Part shown: one piece after another, positions 1 through 10,562 of the stretch | How the letters are laid out: the number at the start of each line of letters is the position of its first letter | How positions within the stretch are numbered: the first letter of the stretch is position 1 | NCBI RefSeq assembly: GCF_014696105.1 | Contig: NZ_JACJPO010000074.1 | Span: 1-64,000 of the forward strand | Length of the DNA: 64,000 nt | Source: Microcoleus sp. FACHB-1515 | GTDB taxonomy: Bacteria > Cyanobacteriota > Cyanobacteriia > Elainellales > Elainellaceae | Direction: 5' to 3' | Translations under genes and position numbers: made by a program | Notes under the pieces: model-generated | Databases searched by the model: none | Told to the model about the DNA's origin: nothing | Seen by the model: only the letters and a program-made list of their open reading frames with translations

Positions 1-1
1 C

Positions 2-148
2 TTGTGCGACGGTCATGGCCTGGTTAACGCGGCCATCTTGCGGACAATTGCGCTCAACCTCCTGCGTCAACACGGATTTGCCTCACTCACCACTGCCATT
101 CGACAACTCGCGCACGACGTCCACCGTCTATTTTCCTTCTGCCAATGA
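2..148 (+). mobile_element. C-terminal end of a transposase (ISAs1-like), cut by window edge
   Basis: The open frame from base 2 to the TGA at 146-148 encodes about 48 residues with no start inside the window. It reads through ILRTIALNLLRQHGF and ends in HDVHRLFSFCQ. A short asparagine/alanine stretch before an IALNLLR helix is typical of the C-terminus of ISAs1-type (H-repeat-associated) DDE transposases; the family assignment rests on that short match only. The rest of the element lies upstream of the window. A CCCCCTTT-type dispersed repeat follows at once (about 157-186). It may be an intact element or a remnant. Confidence 0.5.
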
Positions 149-235
149 ATCAGCCCTGCCCTTCAAAAGGGGGATTCAGGGGGATCCACACCGGGAAATC
201 CATCCGAGCAGAAGGTTTTCAAACACACCCTAAAG

Positions 236-2815
236 CTACTCTTGGCGAATCGCGGCAGAAATATTCATCCGACCAAGACGAAAAGCTGGGTAGATTCCGG
301 CCAGCAGAGCCGCAACGATCGCCACCAGCAACGCCTGCCAAAAATATTTGCCTTCGATCGCCATTTGCAGCGTCCAGCCAAACGATCGCACGTTGATCAC
401 GTAAATTAAGATCCAGGCCAGCGCGAAGCCGAGCGGGAGGGCGAACACTCCGGCCATCGTGCCCATCAATCCGGTTTCCAGCAGGGTGAGCGTTCCGAGT
501 TGGCGCGGGGTCATGCCCGTAGCGCGAAGAATGCCGAGTTCGCGGGTGCGCTCAAGCTGCAAGCTCATCAAGGTGCTGAGAACGCCGATGAAGGCAACGA
601 CGACGGCAAGTAGACGGAGGGCGTTTGTGATCGCAAAGGTGCGATCGAAAATTTCTAGCGAACCTTGCCTGAGACTGCGATTCGACTGAACGGACAGACT
701 TTGTTGACCTTTGAACGTTTCCTTAATTGCCTGCACAGTTTGCTCGACATCCACACCGGGAGCGACGAACAAGCCGAGCGAGGCAATGCGATCGTCGTGC
801 CAGAATTGCTGATAGAGATTGTCGTCGAGAATAATTGTGCCGCGATCGGATGAGTAGTCGTAGAAGACGGCAATGACCGGAAAGGTGCGATCGCCTTCGG
901 GTGTTTCTAACGTTACAGTCTGCGGGATTTCGCTGACACCTTCGCGCAGGTACAGCGCTTCCGAGATGATTGCACCTTCACCGCGATCGAGCGCATCCCA
1001 AGGATCAGACCCCAAGTCCGGGCGAATCCAACCGTAAGGACGCTTGCCTTGTGAGACATCGCCATCGGCAGAAATCAGCTTCACGGACTTGTCAAAATCG
1101 CGGACGGTCACTTCGGCATCGTTGTAGGTGACGGCTTTGGCGATGCCCGGAAAACTGCGGAGCGACTGGGCGATCGCAGGCTCCACTTTTCCTAGAACAC
1201 GATTCGCCGTCGTCGTTGGTGGCGAAACGTAAATATCCGCCTGCAACGTCTGATCGAGCCACTGAACGACCGTGCCACGAAACGACCCGACCATAATCGA
1301 CACGCCGACGATCACCGAAACGGACACCATCAGGGCGGCAACCGCAACCGAGGTGCGGCTGAGCGATCGCAAAATATCTCTCGGTGCAATTCGTCCCAAC
1401 ACACCGATCGAATCGGCGATCGGGGCGATGCCGCGCATGACGCTGACAATTAGCGGGGGTGTCAGCAAAGCCGCTCCCAGCAAAACGGCGAACAGTCCGG
1501 CAAACGCGGCCACCAGTCCAGCAGACTGCCAGCGGAGCAGTAAAATTCCCGCTCCGGTCAGGGCAAGCCATGCGATCGCCAGTTTTGGCAAAAGCTGAAG
1601 GACTTTGTTTTCCAGGGTCGATCGCTGCAAGGTCATGCTGGGCGTTGTGTTCATCGCTTCGAGGGCGGGCAGGCTGGAGGCAAACAGGGCGGAAGCGATG
1701 CCAATGATTAAACCTTTGGCGATCGTGCTGTTCGACAGCGTCACCTGCTTAACGTTCACCACAAAGTAGAAATCGTTGATCGTCTGCGTAATCAGCCCGA
1801 CAATGCTGCGACCGAGAACAATTCCCAGCCCAACGCCCAGCAGTGAACCGATGATGCTGAAGATGAACGCCTCGCCCAAAATTAAGGTAAATAGCTGACC
1901 TTGCGTCACGCCCAAACAGCGCAAAATTCCAAAAATTGGACGACGCTGCACGACGCTAAACGTCACGGTGTTATAAATCAAAAACATCCCGACGACCAAG
2001 GCCAGCAAACTCAAAGCGGTGAGATTGAGTTCAAAAGCCGCTGTCATTTGCTGAACAGCGTTCTTTTGCGCTTCAGCGGTTTCCAGCTTGACACCTTCGG
2101 GCAAGAGGGCAGTAATTGCCTCCACATCCGCTGCCTGCCGCACAATTAAATCTACTTCACTCAGATAGCCCACCTGCCCCAAAATCTCCTGAGCAGTGGC
2201 AATGTCGGCAAACATAAAGCTGGTCAATGCCCGTCGATTCAACGTATCCGCGACTGAGAGAATGCCGACCAGCGTCGTCGATCGCGCCTGTCCCGCCACA
2301 TCGAGATGCAGCGTATCGCCCAGCCTAACGCCATACTGATCCGCTGTTTCCTTCGACAGCACGATCGTATCCGGCTCAGTCAAAAACTGAACAAAGCCTG
2401 TGCCCTGACTGTTCACATCCTCGAAATAGCTGCGAAACGGAGCTTCGGCAAACAAATCCACGCCCACCAGTCGCAACGGCTGATCGCCCAATTCACTGAC
2501 TCGCGCATAACCCTCAACGATCGGCGCAGACGGAACCGCATCAAACTCCCGCTTCAGCTTCGCGTAAACCGACTCGTCCACACCCGTCGGCGAAACCGCC
2601 ACAATTCGATGCGTTGCCCGTCCCGTAATCGCATCGGTGGAAAGCGAAAATGCCCGCTGTGCTGAGCCATTGGCGAGATCGATCGACACCATCATCGCCA
2701 CCCCCAGCGCGATCCCCAAAATGCACAGCACATACTGCAACGGTCGCTGCCGAATCCGCTGCCAAGCAAGCTGCCACAGCGGACGATTTGAGGTAATGGG
2801 CGCACTGGTGATCAT
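236..2815 (-). CDS. FtsX/MacB-type ABC transporter permease, duplicated-domain form
   Basis: The 859-residue membrane protein has the layout of long LolE/FtsX-like permeases. A first transmembrane helix lies near residues 28-46 and is followed by a large extracytoplasmic domain. A first FtsX core with several helices spans about 265-460. A second extracytoplasmic domain follows, and a second FtsX core with the typical ERTRELGILRATGMT motif closes the protein (about 735-850). Such permeases work with a separate ATPase to move lipids, lipoproteins or peptides out of the inner membrane. No ATPase lies beside it; the only DevA/LolD-type ATPase in the window is at 58990-59748. The start is the first ATG of the frame, and upstream sequence is a dispersed repeat. 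The substrate cannot be told. Confidence 0.85.
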   Translation of the reverse strand: MITSAPITSNRPLWQLAWQRIRQRPLQYVLCILGIALGVAMMVSIDLANGSAQRAFSLSTDAITGRATHRIVAVSPTGVDESVYAKLKREFDAVPSAPIVEGYARVSELGDQPLRLVGVDLFAEAPFRSYFEDVNSQGTGFVQFLTEPDTIVLSKETADQYGVRLGDTLHLDVAGQARSTTLVGILSVADTLNRRALTSFMFADIATAQEILGQVGYLSEVDLIVRQAADVEAITALLPEGVKLETAEAQKNAVQQMTAAFELNLTALSLLALVVGMFLIYNTVTFSVVQRRPIFGILRCLGVTQGQLFTLILGEAFIFSIIGSLLGVGLGIVLGRSIVGLITQTINDFYFVVNVKQVTLSNSTIAKGLIIGIASALFASSLPALEAMNTTPSMTLQRSTLENKVLQLLPKLAIAWLALTGAGILLLRWQSAGLVAAFAGLFAVLLGAALLTPPLIVSVMRGIAPIADSIGVLGRIAPRDILRSLSRTSVAVAALMVSVSVIVGVSIMVGSFRGTVVQWLDQTLQADIYVSPPTTTANRVLGKVEPAIAQSLRSFPGIAKAVTYNDAEVTVRDFDKSVKLISADGDVSQGKRPYGWIRPDLGSDPWDALDRGEGAIISEALYLREGVSEIPQTVTLETPEGDRTFPVIAVFYDYSSDRGTIILDDNLYQQFWHDDRIASLGLFVAPGVDVEQTVQAIKETFKGQQSLSVQSNRSLRQGSLEIFDRTFAITNALRLLAVVVAFIGVLSTLMSLQLERTRELGILRATGMTPRQLGTLTLLETGLMGTMAGVFALPLGFALAWILIYVINVRSFGWTLQMAIEGKYFWQALLVAIVAALLAGIYPAFRLGRMNISAAIRQE

Positions 2816-2882
2816 AACGAAGGCGATTGCAGGTCAACCTTCAGACTAGCAAGTTACGGATTGTAAAGCTATGGTTTGGCGG

Positions 2883-3065
2883 GTGTCAGCAAAGAGCAGG
2901 GGCAGGAGACGAAGCGAGCGACACGAGGGTCGCGGACGGCACAGCCAATGCGAAGCGCTACATTGACCACCCACAGATACGCCCTTGCGTAGGGTGCATG
3001 GGAGGACTCTCCCTGCTGGGGTTGGAGGTGTGGAGGAGGGGTGGCCCTAGCCTCCACTGGCTCGG
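2883..3065 (+). repeat. Long dispersed repeat, left copy of an inverted pair
   Basis: This non-coding stretch fills the gap between the permease and the GDP-fucose synthase. Its reverse complement closely matches 58775-58985, sharing blocks such as CGAGGGTCGCGG, CACAGCCAATGCGAAGCGCT, CAGATACGCCCTTGCGTAGG, CTGCTGGGGTTGGAGGT and CCCTAGCCTCCACTGG. No protein is evident. The two copies point in opposite directions and enclose about 56 kb. Confidence 0.75.
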
Positions 3066-3119
3066 ATCAAAAGAGCAATTCAGAAAGCGATCGCTTCCTC
3101 ACCCTCCAAAAATCCGACC

Positions 3120-4064
3120 CTACTTTCCTCTCACTGTTTCATAATTCTGCTGAAACCACTCATACGTCACCTCAATTCCTTTCTTCAAAGAAGTTTTTGG
3201 ATACCAGCCAAGCGCATTAATCTTCGAGGTATCTAACAGCTTGCGCGGCGTTCCATCCGGCTTAGAAGAATCAAACTGCAAATCACCTTCATAGCCAACA
3301 ACAGCTTGAATCATCAACGCTAATTCTCGAATCGAAACTTCATCGCCTGTGCCGACATTGATAAAGTCGCGATCGCGATAATTTTGCATCAAGAAAATCA
3401 ACGCATCCGCCAAATCATCCACAAACAAAAATTCCCGCAGCGCCGAACCCGTTCCCCAAATTTCCACAGCCGGAGCGTTTGATAGCTTCGCCTCATGAAA
3501 CTTGCGAATCAACGCAGGCAAAACATGAGAATTGGCAATATCAAAATTGTCATTGATGCCATACAGATTCGTTGGCATTGCCGAAATAAAATCGACCCCA
3601 TACTGACGCGAATAATTTTCACAGAGCTTGAGTCCGGCAATTTTGGCGATCGCATACGGCTCATTCGTCGGCTCCAATTCACCTGTCAGCAGATGTTCTT
3701 CTCGCATCGGCTGCGGGCAAAATTTCGGATAGATGCAAGAGGAACCCAAAAACAGCAGCTTCTTCACCTGACTGAGATAAGCGCTGTGAATGATGTTCGT
3801 TTCAATTACTAAATTGTCGTAGATAAATTCTGCTCGATAGATATTATTTGCTTGAATTCCACCGACTTTTGCCGCTGCTAAAAAGACATACTCCGGCTGT
3901 TCTTTTGCAAAAAAATCTTCAACCTCAGCTTGTCTACGCAAATCGAGTTCTCGGCTCGTTTTTAGGACAAGATTTTCGTATCCCTGCTGACGCAACACCT
4001 TGACGATCGCACTTCCCACCAATCCTTGATGACCCGCCACATAAATTTTTGAGTTGGCTTTCAT
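3120..4064 (-). CDS. fcl: GDP-L-fucose synthase
   Basis: The enzyme converts GDP-4-keto-6-deoxy-mannose to GDP-L-fucose with NADPH, supplying fucose for surface polysaccharides and glycans. It is a 314-residue short-chain dehydrogenase of the usual length. The nucleotide-binding motif GHQGLVGSA is at 11-19, the catalytic serine/cysteine segment LGSSCIYP at 106-113, and the YxxxK pair is Tyr137/Lys141 in [10 protein letters not shown]. The partner enzyme GDP-mannose 4,6-dehydratase, often adjacent, is not in the window. The downstream gene on the same strand boundary is the upstream-lying permease, separated by a repeat, so no operon is evident. Identification is firm from motifs. Confidence 0.93.
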   Translation of the reverse strand: MKANSKIYVAGHQGLVGSAIVKVLRQQGYENLVLKTSRELDLRRQAEVEDFFAKEQPEYVFLAAAKVGGIQANNIYRAEFIYDNLVIETNIIHSAYLSQVKKLLFLGSSCIYPKFCPQPMREEHLLTGELEPTNEPYAIAKIAGLKLCENYSRQYGVDFISAMPTNLYGINDNFDIANSHVLPALIRKFHEAKLSNAPAVEIWGTGSALREFLFVDDLADALIFLMQNYRDRDFINVGTGDEVSIRELALMIQAVVGYEGDLQFDSSKPDGTPRKLLDTSKINALGWYPKTSLKKGIEVTYEWFQQNYETVRGK

Positions 4065-4207
4065 GAAGATTTCCTAGCAAAAAAACTCAGTCGATCTCTA
4101 CTAATATCCGACCTGCGCCGCCCAAAACGGGAAATCTCAGCGGCTTCATCAAACTATTGCACAGGCGATCGCACTGCGGGTGAGGAACTGAGGTTTGCTG
4201 GAAATGC

Positions 4208-5338
4208 TTAAGCGGCGGAAGGCAGCGATCGAGCCAAAACCGACTGATAGTAGCGCTGTAGCTGACGAGTCGCCGCCGCCCAGCCCCAGCGTTCCGCCTC
4301 CTGACGGGCATTTTGGCGCAAAGTCGATCGCGCTTCCGGCTGAGATAATAGCCGTTGTGTCGCGGCGATCGCGCCCCGTTCATCAGTCGGGTCAAACAGA
4401 TAGCCATTCACGCCGTCCGTGACGATATCCGGAATTCCACCTGCATTCGCGGCAATGACCGGACAGCCCGCCGCCATCGCTTCGAGCAGGACGAGTCCTA
4501 ACGTTTCCGTGCGCGAGGGGAAGACGAACGCATCGGCGGAAGCAAACGCGGCAGCCAAATCCGTTCCGGTCAGATAGCCAACAAAGTTTGTGGGCGTGTT
4601 GGCAAAGATTTTTTCAAGTTCTTGCCGATAGGGACCATCGCCAACGAGGGCAAGTCTCGCCTTGGGAATCGCTTCGAGGACAGGCTTGATGCGATCGATT
4701 TCCTTTTCCGCCGACAGTCGCCCCACATACAGCAGCAGCGGATCGTCCGGATTGCCTTGCGTGAGGCGCGATCGCATTTCCTGACTTGCCAGATGCGGCT
4801 GAAACAGTTCCACATCCACGCCGCGCTGCCACAGTTCGACGCGCTCAATGCCGTGACTGGTTAGCTCTTCCTGCATCGCCGTTGACGTACACAAATTCAG
4901 CAACGCCTGATTGTGCATCGCCTTAAGCAGTTCCCACAACACACCTTCCAGCATTCCCAAGCCGTAATGCTCTAGATATTTCGGCAGATGTGTATGGTAT
5001 GAGGCTACAAGCGGGACGCGATGCAGCTTGCTGTAGTAGATTCCCGCTAGACCAAGAACGGCGGGATTGACGACATGGACGAGATCCGGCTGAAACGCAT
5101 CCAACGCCTGACCGATCGACGGACGCGGCAAGGCCAGCTTCAACTCTGGATACAAGGGCAGCGGAAATCCCGAAACGCCATGAATCTTCGCCCCTTTGTA
5201 TTCGCGCAATCCGCCATCCGGCGAAAACACCAAGACCTGATTGCCCGATCGCTGCAAATGGTCAACCGTGTGACTCAAGCGCGTCACAATGCCATCAACT
5301 TTCGGCAAAAAAGTTTCGGTGAAAAGAGCAATCCGCAT
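4208..5338 (-). CDS. sqdX: Sulfoquinovosyltransferase, glycosyltransferase family 4
   Basis: SqdX transfers sulfoquinovose from UDP-sulfoquinovose to diacylglycerol, the last step of sulfolipid (SQDG) synthesis at cyanobacterial membranes. The 376-residue protein opens with ALFTETFLPKVDGIVTRL, a SqdX hallmark. It has the two-domain GT-B fold, with YVGRLSAEKEID starting the C-terminal domain and the GT4 EX7E element in SRTETLGLVLLEAMAAG. sqdB lies just upstream on the same strand, 128 bases away, which settles the function against other GT4 enzymes. The two genes are probably co-transcribed, although an inverted repeat occupies the spacer. Confidence 0.93.
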   Translation of the reverse strand: MRIALFTETFLPKVDGIVTRLSHTVDHLQRSGNQVLVFSPDGGLREYKGAKIHGVSGFPLPLYPELKLALPRPSIGQALDAFQPDLVHVVNPAVLGLAGIYYSKLHRVPLVASYHTHLPKYLEHYGLGMLEGVLWELLKAMHNQALLNLCTSTAMQEELTSHGIERVELWQRGVDVELFQPHLASQEMRSRLTQGNPDDPLLLYVGRLSAEKEIDRIKPVLEAIPKARLALVGDGPYRQELEKIFANTPTNFVGYLTGTDLAAAFASADAFVFPSRTETLGLVLLEAMAAGCPVIAANAGGIPDIVTDGVNGYLFDPTDERGAIAATQRLLSQPEARSTLRQNARQEAERWGWAAATRQLQRYYQSVLARSLPSAA

Positions 5339-5346
5339 AGAGGCGT

Positions 5347-5466
5347 TAGGTTTTTAGGGGTTAGAGACAACAAAGGCAGGAATATCAGCAGGTATAGAGC
5401 AAGAATTGAGGGCTAGTCACCACGTGCTTGCAAACACCTAAACCCTCAATTCTTAACCCCTAAAAC

Positions 5467-5469
<3 letters not shown>
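5347..5469. repeat. Inverted-repeat element between sqdB and sqdX
   Basis: The spacer is an imperfect long hairpin. TAGGTTTTTAGGGGTTA (5347-5363) is complementary, with one indel, to 5453-5469, and AAGAATTGAGGG (5401-5412) pairs exactly with CCCTCAATTCTT (5443-5454). It could be a small non-autonomous element or a stabilising/attenuating structure within the sqdB-sqdX transcript. Confidence 0.6.
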
Positions 5470-6654
<1,185 letters not shown>

Positions 6655-6753
6655 CTATCAGGTTTGGGCGCACTTCAGAGCATCAGGGTGTGAGAGTTCG
6701 TAGAGCATCTACCGTCCGATAGAGCGAATCGCGTTCATCTGCTCGATCGCGAA

Positions 6754-6772
6754 GCTTGCGGAACGGTATCGC
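6754..6772 (+). repeat. 19-bp dispersed repeat GCTTGCGGAACGGTATCGC
   Basis: This intergenic copy, between the divergent sqdB and DUF427 genes, is identical to two of four tandem-like copies inside the coding region at 31739-32329. It sits about 80 bases upstream of the DUF427 start. Confidence 0.65.
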
Positions 6773-6850
6773 GCCACTAGAAGCAGGAACGTTAGAATAA
6801 ACGATTGGTGAAGACAAACGCGAACTCGATAGGTTAGGAGCAAAAACTTT

Positions 6851-7135
6851 ATGCCAAAAGCGATTTGGAACGGAGTGGTTTTAGCCGAAAGCGATCGCAC
6901 TGAGGTCGTGGAAGGCAATCAGTATTTTCCACCGGATGCCATCAAAAGCGAATACTTCAAGCCCAGCGATACGCATACGACCTGTCCCTGGAAAGGCGTA
7001 GCAAGCTACTACAGCATTGAAGTTGATGGACAGGTGAATAAAGATGCCGCCTGGTACTATCCGACCACAAAAGATGCAGCGAAAAATATCGAAGGCTACG
7101 TTGCTTTTTGGCGCGGTGTCAAAGTTGAAGCGTAA
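6851..7135 (+). CDS. DUF427 family small protein
   Basis: The 94-residue protein is a compact DUF427 domain. The family signature is visible as AIWNGVVLAESD near the N-terminus, YFPPDAI, then TTCPWKGVASYYS and AWYYPTTKDAA, ending with a tryptophan-rich strand. DUF427 is a widespread beta-rich fold of unknown biochemical role, often encoded as a stand-alone small cytosolic protein. It is transcribed away from sqdB and stands alone, followed by the DUF3038 gene about 195 bases later. The ATG at 6851 follows TAGGAGCAAAAACTTT, a good ribosome-binding site. Confidence 0.88.
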   Translation: MPKAIWNGVVLAESDRTEVVEGNQYFPPDAIKSEYFKPSDTHTTCPWKGVASYYSIEVDGQVNKDAAWYYPTTKDAAKNIEGYVAFWRGVKVEA

Positions 7136-7329
7136 GCTTACGGAAGTTGAGCGCGGCTGCTTGAAGTAAGCAATGGCACTGATGCAGCAAGGCGGAGCGC
7201 GGGCACACTGAAAGGCGATCGATCGTCATCGAATTCAGTGAAACCGACTTGCTCCGCTGTGCAGAGTCGGCTTTGCCGTTGTTTATCGCTGGTTCTGATA
7301 AAATTCTGCTGAATCTTTCCCCTAGGGTA

Positions 7330-7938
7330 ATGCAAGTACAAAGTCCACCCGCCCCGATTCCTCTCATTCTTGAAACGCTGCCGAATCCAGACATTGCGGA
7401 TGGCGAGTGTCCGCGTCGGGCACGGGTGCAGATTGATTTGCTGCTGCTGGCGATCGAAGCGCTCGACTTGGGCGGCTCCGAAGCGATCTTGGCAACAGTG
7501 GATGAACTCGACCTCAAAAGCGTGATTCGCAATCGCGTTTCGCTTTGGCGGATGCGTAGCACCAATCCTTGGCGGCAACGCTTCAATCCGCGCCGCCCAC
7601 TCAGCCTCACTGAAGCAAAAGCGCTGGTGACGATCGCTTGTCACCTCGCTCGCCGCCTCACGGTTTTGATTCGGCAACTGCTAATGGTTGAACAGCAATT
7701 GCGCGAAAAGGAATTGCCGCTCGATCAGCACTATTTACTGAGCCAATATCTAGAGCGATTTCGCGCTCACTTTCGCGCTCGCATGAATCCTCGTCGCGCC
7801 TTGGTGACGGCTTACAGCAGCACAGATGAGCAGTTGAACGATTTGGCGATCGATCTGCTCGGCCAACTGTTATTTTGCACCGGAACGGCAGGCTCGCAGC
7901 GACTTTGGAGCAGCTTGTTTGATGGAGAAGTAGCATGA
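7330..7938 (+). CDS. DUF3038 family protein
   Basis: This 202-residue cyanobacteria-specific protein has no known function. The start is placed at the ATG at 7330 (MQVQSPPAPIPLILETLP); an upstream in-frame TTG at 7249 would add 27 residues unlike the family. The sequence is mostly helical, contains an RNRVSLWRMRSTNPWRQ segment, and has no membrane span. The stop overlaps the start of the next gene by four bases (ATGA), so translation of the two is coupled. DUF3038 next to DUF4335 is a recurring cyanobacterial pair and suggests that they act together, although the role is unknown. Confidence 0.82.
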   Translation: MQVQSPPAPIPLILETLPNPDIADGECPRRARVQIDLLLLAIEALDLGGSEAILATVDELDLKSVIRNRVSLWRMRSTNPWRQRFNPRRPLSLTEAKALVTIACHLARRLTVLIRQLLMVEQQLREKELPLDQHYLLSQYLERFRAHFRARMNPRRALVTAYSSTDEQLNDLAIDLLGQLLFCTGTAGSQRLWSSLFDGEVA

Positions 7939-9038
7939 CGATTCTGCGCCAATACAGCCTGCCCAACTGCAAACTGATTTTGCAAGGACTCGGCGATCCT
8001 GCCGTTCCGCTCGATCCAATTCGTCCGCTCCTCTCCGTTTTGGTGAACGCCGAGTGTCACTTCAGCGGCTACGAACAGCCCATCCAAGGCGGACGCGAAT
8101 TTTTTGAAAACCTTGCGGCCTGCGTCTCGCAATACGCTCAAGAATTTCTAAGCAGCATTCAGCATCCGATCGCTCAGGGCATCGTGCAGCTTCAAAAACT
8201 CGACGCCAATCACCATCGCCTCACTGTTTTGCCGCAAACAGACGGCCAGCAAGCACAAGCGATCGATCTGGGCACGGTGCAGCTTTTTGATTTAGTCGAA
8301 GCGATCGATCAGTTTGTGGCTGATCCGCAAACGCTGCCCGATTTCAAGCTTGGCTTAGCGCCGCTCTCAAAGCGATATGTGGCAAGCAGTGAACCGATCG
8401 CCCAGCGAGCCGCGCCCGTTGCGATCGGACTGTCGAGCTTGGCAGCAGCAGCGGCTTTGCTGTTCTTCATTCCGATTCCCGAAGTGCGCCGCCCTGAACC
8501 TGCGGGCGCAAATGGTTCACCAGATGCCGTCAGCGCGTCGCCCACGCCTGCAACGGCGGCAGGCAGTCCGCCCGAAATTGCCGCTAGCCCAACTGACCCT
8601 CCGACTGCCTCAGAAACGCCTTCGCCCAGTCCAACCACCAGTCCGATCGCAGCCGCCAGTCCGGGCGCAACACCCAGCGAAGCCGAAGTTACCGCGCTGC
8701 TGAACAACACGCCGGAAATTACCGACCCGGAAACGATTCGACAGCTCAAGCTGAGTTTGCGCGACCAGCTCGATCGCGAGTGGACGCAGCAGCCGCCCGC
8801 CTTTGATGAACCACTAGAGTATCGTGTTGCCGTTTCCAGAGAAGGCGACATTTTGGGCTTCAAGTTTGTCAATGACGCTTCGATCGCGCATGTCCGCGAA
8901 ACGCCTCTGCTCGACAAAAGCTATCAGCCGATCGATCCGAATGCACCTAACCGCGAGCCGATCGCCCAGATGCGCGTTGTCTTCACGCCGAACGGTGTCG
9001 TTCAAGTGAGTCCTTGGCACGGCAAACCCAATTCTTAG
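7935..9038 (+). CDS. DUF4335 family protein with single membrane helix and Pro/Ser/Thr linker
   Basis: The 367-residue protein starts MTILRQYSLPNCKLILQGL, the N-terminal DUF4335 signature. A globular N-terminal domain (about 1-145) is followed by a hydrophobic helix SSLAAAAALLFFIPIP near residue 175. Next comes a low-complexity linker rich in Ala, Pro, Ser and Thr (about 190-250), and then a C-terminal domain (about 250-367). This layout suggests a membrane-anchored protein with its C-terminal domain across the membrane; topology is inferred. It overlaps the DUF3038 gene by four bases. No enzymatic motif was recognised. Confidence 0.8.
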   Translation: MTILRQYSLPNCKLILQGLGDPAVPLDPIRPLLSVLVNAECHFSGYEQPIQGGREFFENLAACVSQYAQEFLSSIQHPIAQGIVQLQKLDANHHRLTVLPQTDGQQAQAIDLGTVQLFDLVEAIDQFVADPQTLPDFKLGLAPLSKRYVASSEPIAQRAAPVAIGLSSLAAAAALLFFIPIPEVRRPEPAGANGSPDAVSASPTPATAAGSPPEIAASPTDPPTASETPSPSPTTSPIAAASPGATPSEAEVTALLNNTPEITDPETIRQLKLSLRDQLDREWTQQPPAFDEPLEYRVAVSREGDILGFKFVNDASIAHVRETPLLDKSYQPIDPNAPNREPIAQMRVVFTPNGVVQVSPWHGKPNS

Positions 9039-9174
9039 CGAAACGCTCGCTTTGCTGGCAGCTTTTGGTCACAAACGGGTGAGAGGGCGGCGGTTCGTGG
9101 CTACTCAAGTCAATGGGGTTGATTCTGATCTAGAGTTAAAAATCTATCCTCACATCGCTCTTGGGAGTAGCAGC

Positions 9175-10338
9175 GTGGACATTCAGATTGGCAGGGGCAA
9201 AACCGCTCGCAGAGCATACGGATTTGATGAGATTGCGCTCGTTCCTGGCCCACGAACGCTTGATCCGAGTTTGGCCGATACAAGCTGGCGAATTGGCGGC
9301 ATCGATCGCGAAATTCCGATCATCGCTAGCGCAATGGATGGCGTAGTGGATGTAAAAATGGCGGTGCGCCTGTCGGAGTTGGGAGCGCTCGGCGTCCTGA
9401 ATCTAGAAGGCGTTCAAACGCGATACGTTGATCCAGAACCGATTCTCGATCGCATCGCCTCAGTTGGCACGACCGAATTTGTGCCGCTGATGCAGGAACT
9501 TTATGCCGAACCGATTAAGCCGGAACTAATCGAGCAGCGCATCCAAGAAATTAAGCAGGCAGGCGGCATTGCTGCCGTGAGCGCGACGCCTGCCGCAGCC
9601 TTGCGGTTTGGTGCAACCGTTGCCAAAGCCGGAGCCGATTTGTTTTTTGTGCAGGCGACTGTCGTTTCCACTGCCCACCTGTCGCCCGAATCGATCGCCC
9701 CGCTGGATCTGGCGGAATTCTGCCAAGAAATGCCGATTCCGGTAATTTTGGGCAACTGCGTCACCTATGAAGTTGCCTTGAATTTGATGAAAGCAGGCGC
9801 GGCAGGCGTCCTAGTCGGCATTGGCCCCGGTGCAGCCTGCACGTCGCGGGGCGTCCTTGGGGTAGGCGTACCGCAAGCGACCGCCGTTGCGGATTGTGCC
9901 GCTGCCCGCGACGATTATTTTCAGGAAACTGGAAACTATGTGCCCGTCATTGCGGATGGCGGCTTGGTGACGGGCGGCGACATCTGCAAGTGCATTGCCT
10001 GCGGTGCAGATGGCGTAATGATTGGATCACCGTTTGCGCGATCGCAAGAAGCTCCCGGTCGCGGTTTTCACTGGGGCATGGCAACGCCGAGTCCCGTTTT
10101 GCCGCGCGGAACGCGCATTCGAGTTGGCACCACCGGAACGCTTGAGCAGATTTTGCGCGGTCCGGCTGGACTAGACGACGGCACACACAACTTCTTGGGC
10201 GCACTCAAAACCAGCATGGGCACGCTGGGAGCAAAAGACATTCGCGAAATGCAGCAGGTCGAAGTCGTGATCGCGCCCTCACTGCTGACCGAAGGCAAAG
10301 TCTACCAAAAGGCACAGCAGCTTGGCATGGGTAAATAA
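9175..10338 (+). CDS. guaB3: GuaB3-type IMP dehydrogenase
   Basis: GuaB3 is the cyanobacterial/actinobacterial IMP dehydrogenase subfamily that lacks the CBS (Bateman) regulatory domain; the family oxidises IMP to XMP for guanine nucleotide synthesis. The start chosen is the GTG at 9175, preceded by GGGAG at 9163-9167. This gives 387 residues beginning (M)DIQIGRGKTARRAYG, the usual family N-terminus; the upstream in-frame ATG would add 41 unrelated residues. The active-site loop GIGPGAACTSRGVLG carries the catalytic cysteine near residue 222, and the phosphate-binding segment VIADGGLVTGGD follows. The small RNA Yfr1 lies about 90 bases downstream. Confidence 0.92.
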   Translation: MDIQIGRGKTARRAYGFDEIALVPGPRTLDPSLADTSWRIGGIDREIPIIASAMDGVVDVKMAVRLSELGALGVLNLEGVQTRYVDPEPILDRIASVGTTEFVPLMQELYAEPIKPELIEQRIQEIKQAGGIAAVSATPAAALRFGATVAKAGADLFFVQATVVSTAHLSPESIAPLDLAEFCQEMPIPVILGNCVTYEVALNLMKAGAAGVLVGIGPGAACTSRGVLGVGVPQATAVADCAAARDDYFQETGNYVPVIADGGLVTGGDICKCIACGADGVMIGSPFARSQEAPGRGFHWGMATPSPVLPRGTRIRVGTTGTLEQILRGPAGLDDGTHNFLGALKTSMGTLGAKDIREMQQVEVVIAPSLLTEGKVYQKAQQLGMGK

Positions 10339-10428
10339 GCTTATCCTGTCAAGGGGTGAGTGATAAGTTTATCTCAATTGGCACGGGGCGATCGGACAAA
10401 ACTGATAACGTTCGCCTAAAATAAGGTA

Positions 10429-10502
10429 AGCGGAGACGCAAGTTTCCGTTCACTCCTCACACCACACTCCGCTCGAACTTCGGTTCGGGCGGTTCCTCTT
10501 TT
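10429..10502 (+). ncRNA. yfr1: Small RNA Yfr1
   Basis: Yfr1 is a short cyanobacterial regulatory RNA recognised by the unpaired motif ACUCCUCACAC between two stem-loops. The motif is here exactly at 10452-10462. Upstream is a small stem (GGAGA...TTTCC region, 10432-10446). Downstream is a terminator hairpin, CCGCTCGAAC and GTTCGGGCGG around a TTCG loop (10469-10492), then a pyrimidine/T run to 10502. A -10 box TAAAAT lies at 10417-10422, placing the 5' end near 10429. In other cyanobacteria Yfr1 often lies beside guaB, and here it follows guaB3. It pairs with mRNA leaders of outer-membrane protein genes in other species; targets here are not visible. Confidence 0.9.
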
Positions 10503-10562
10503 GGAGCATGGGTCACGAGTCAGGCAGTGTTCACGAGCGCTGGTGACTCGATCGCCTGCTGC

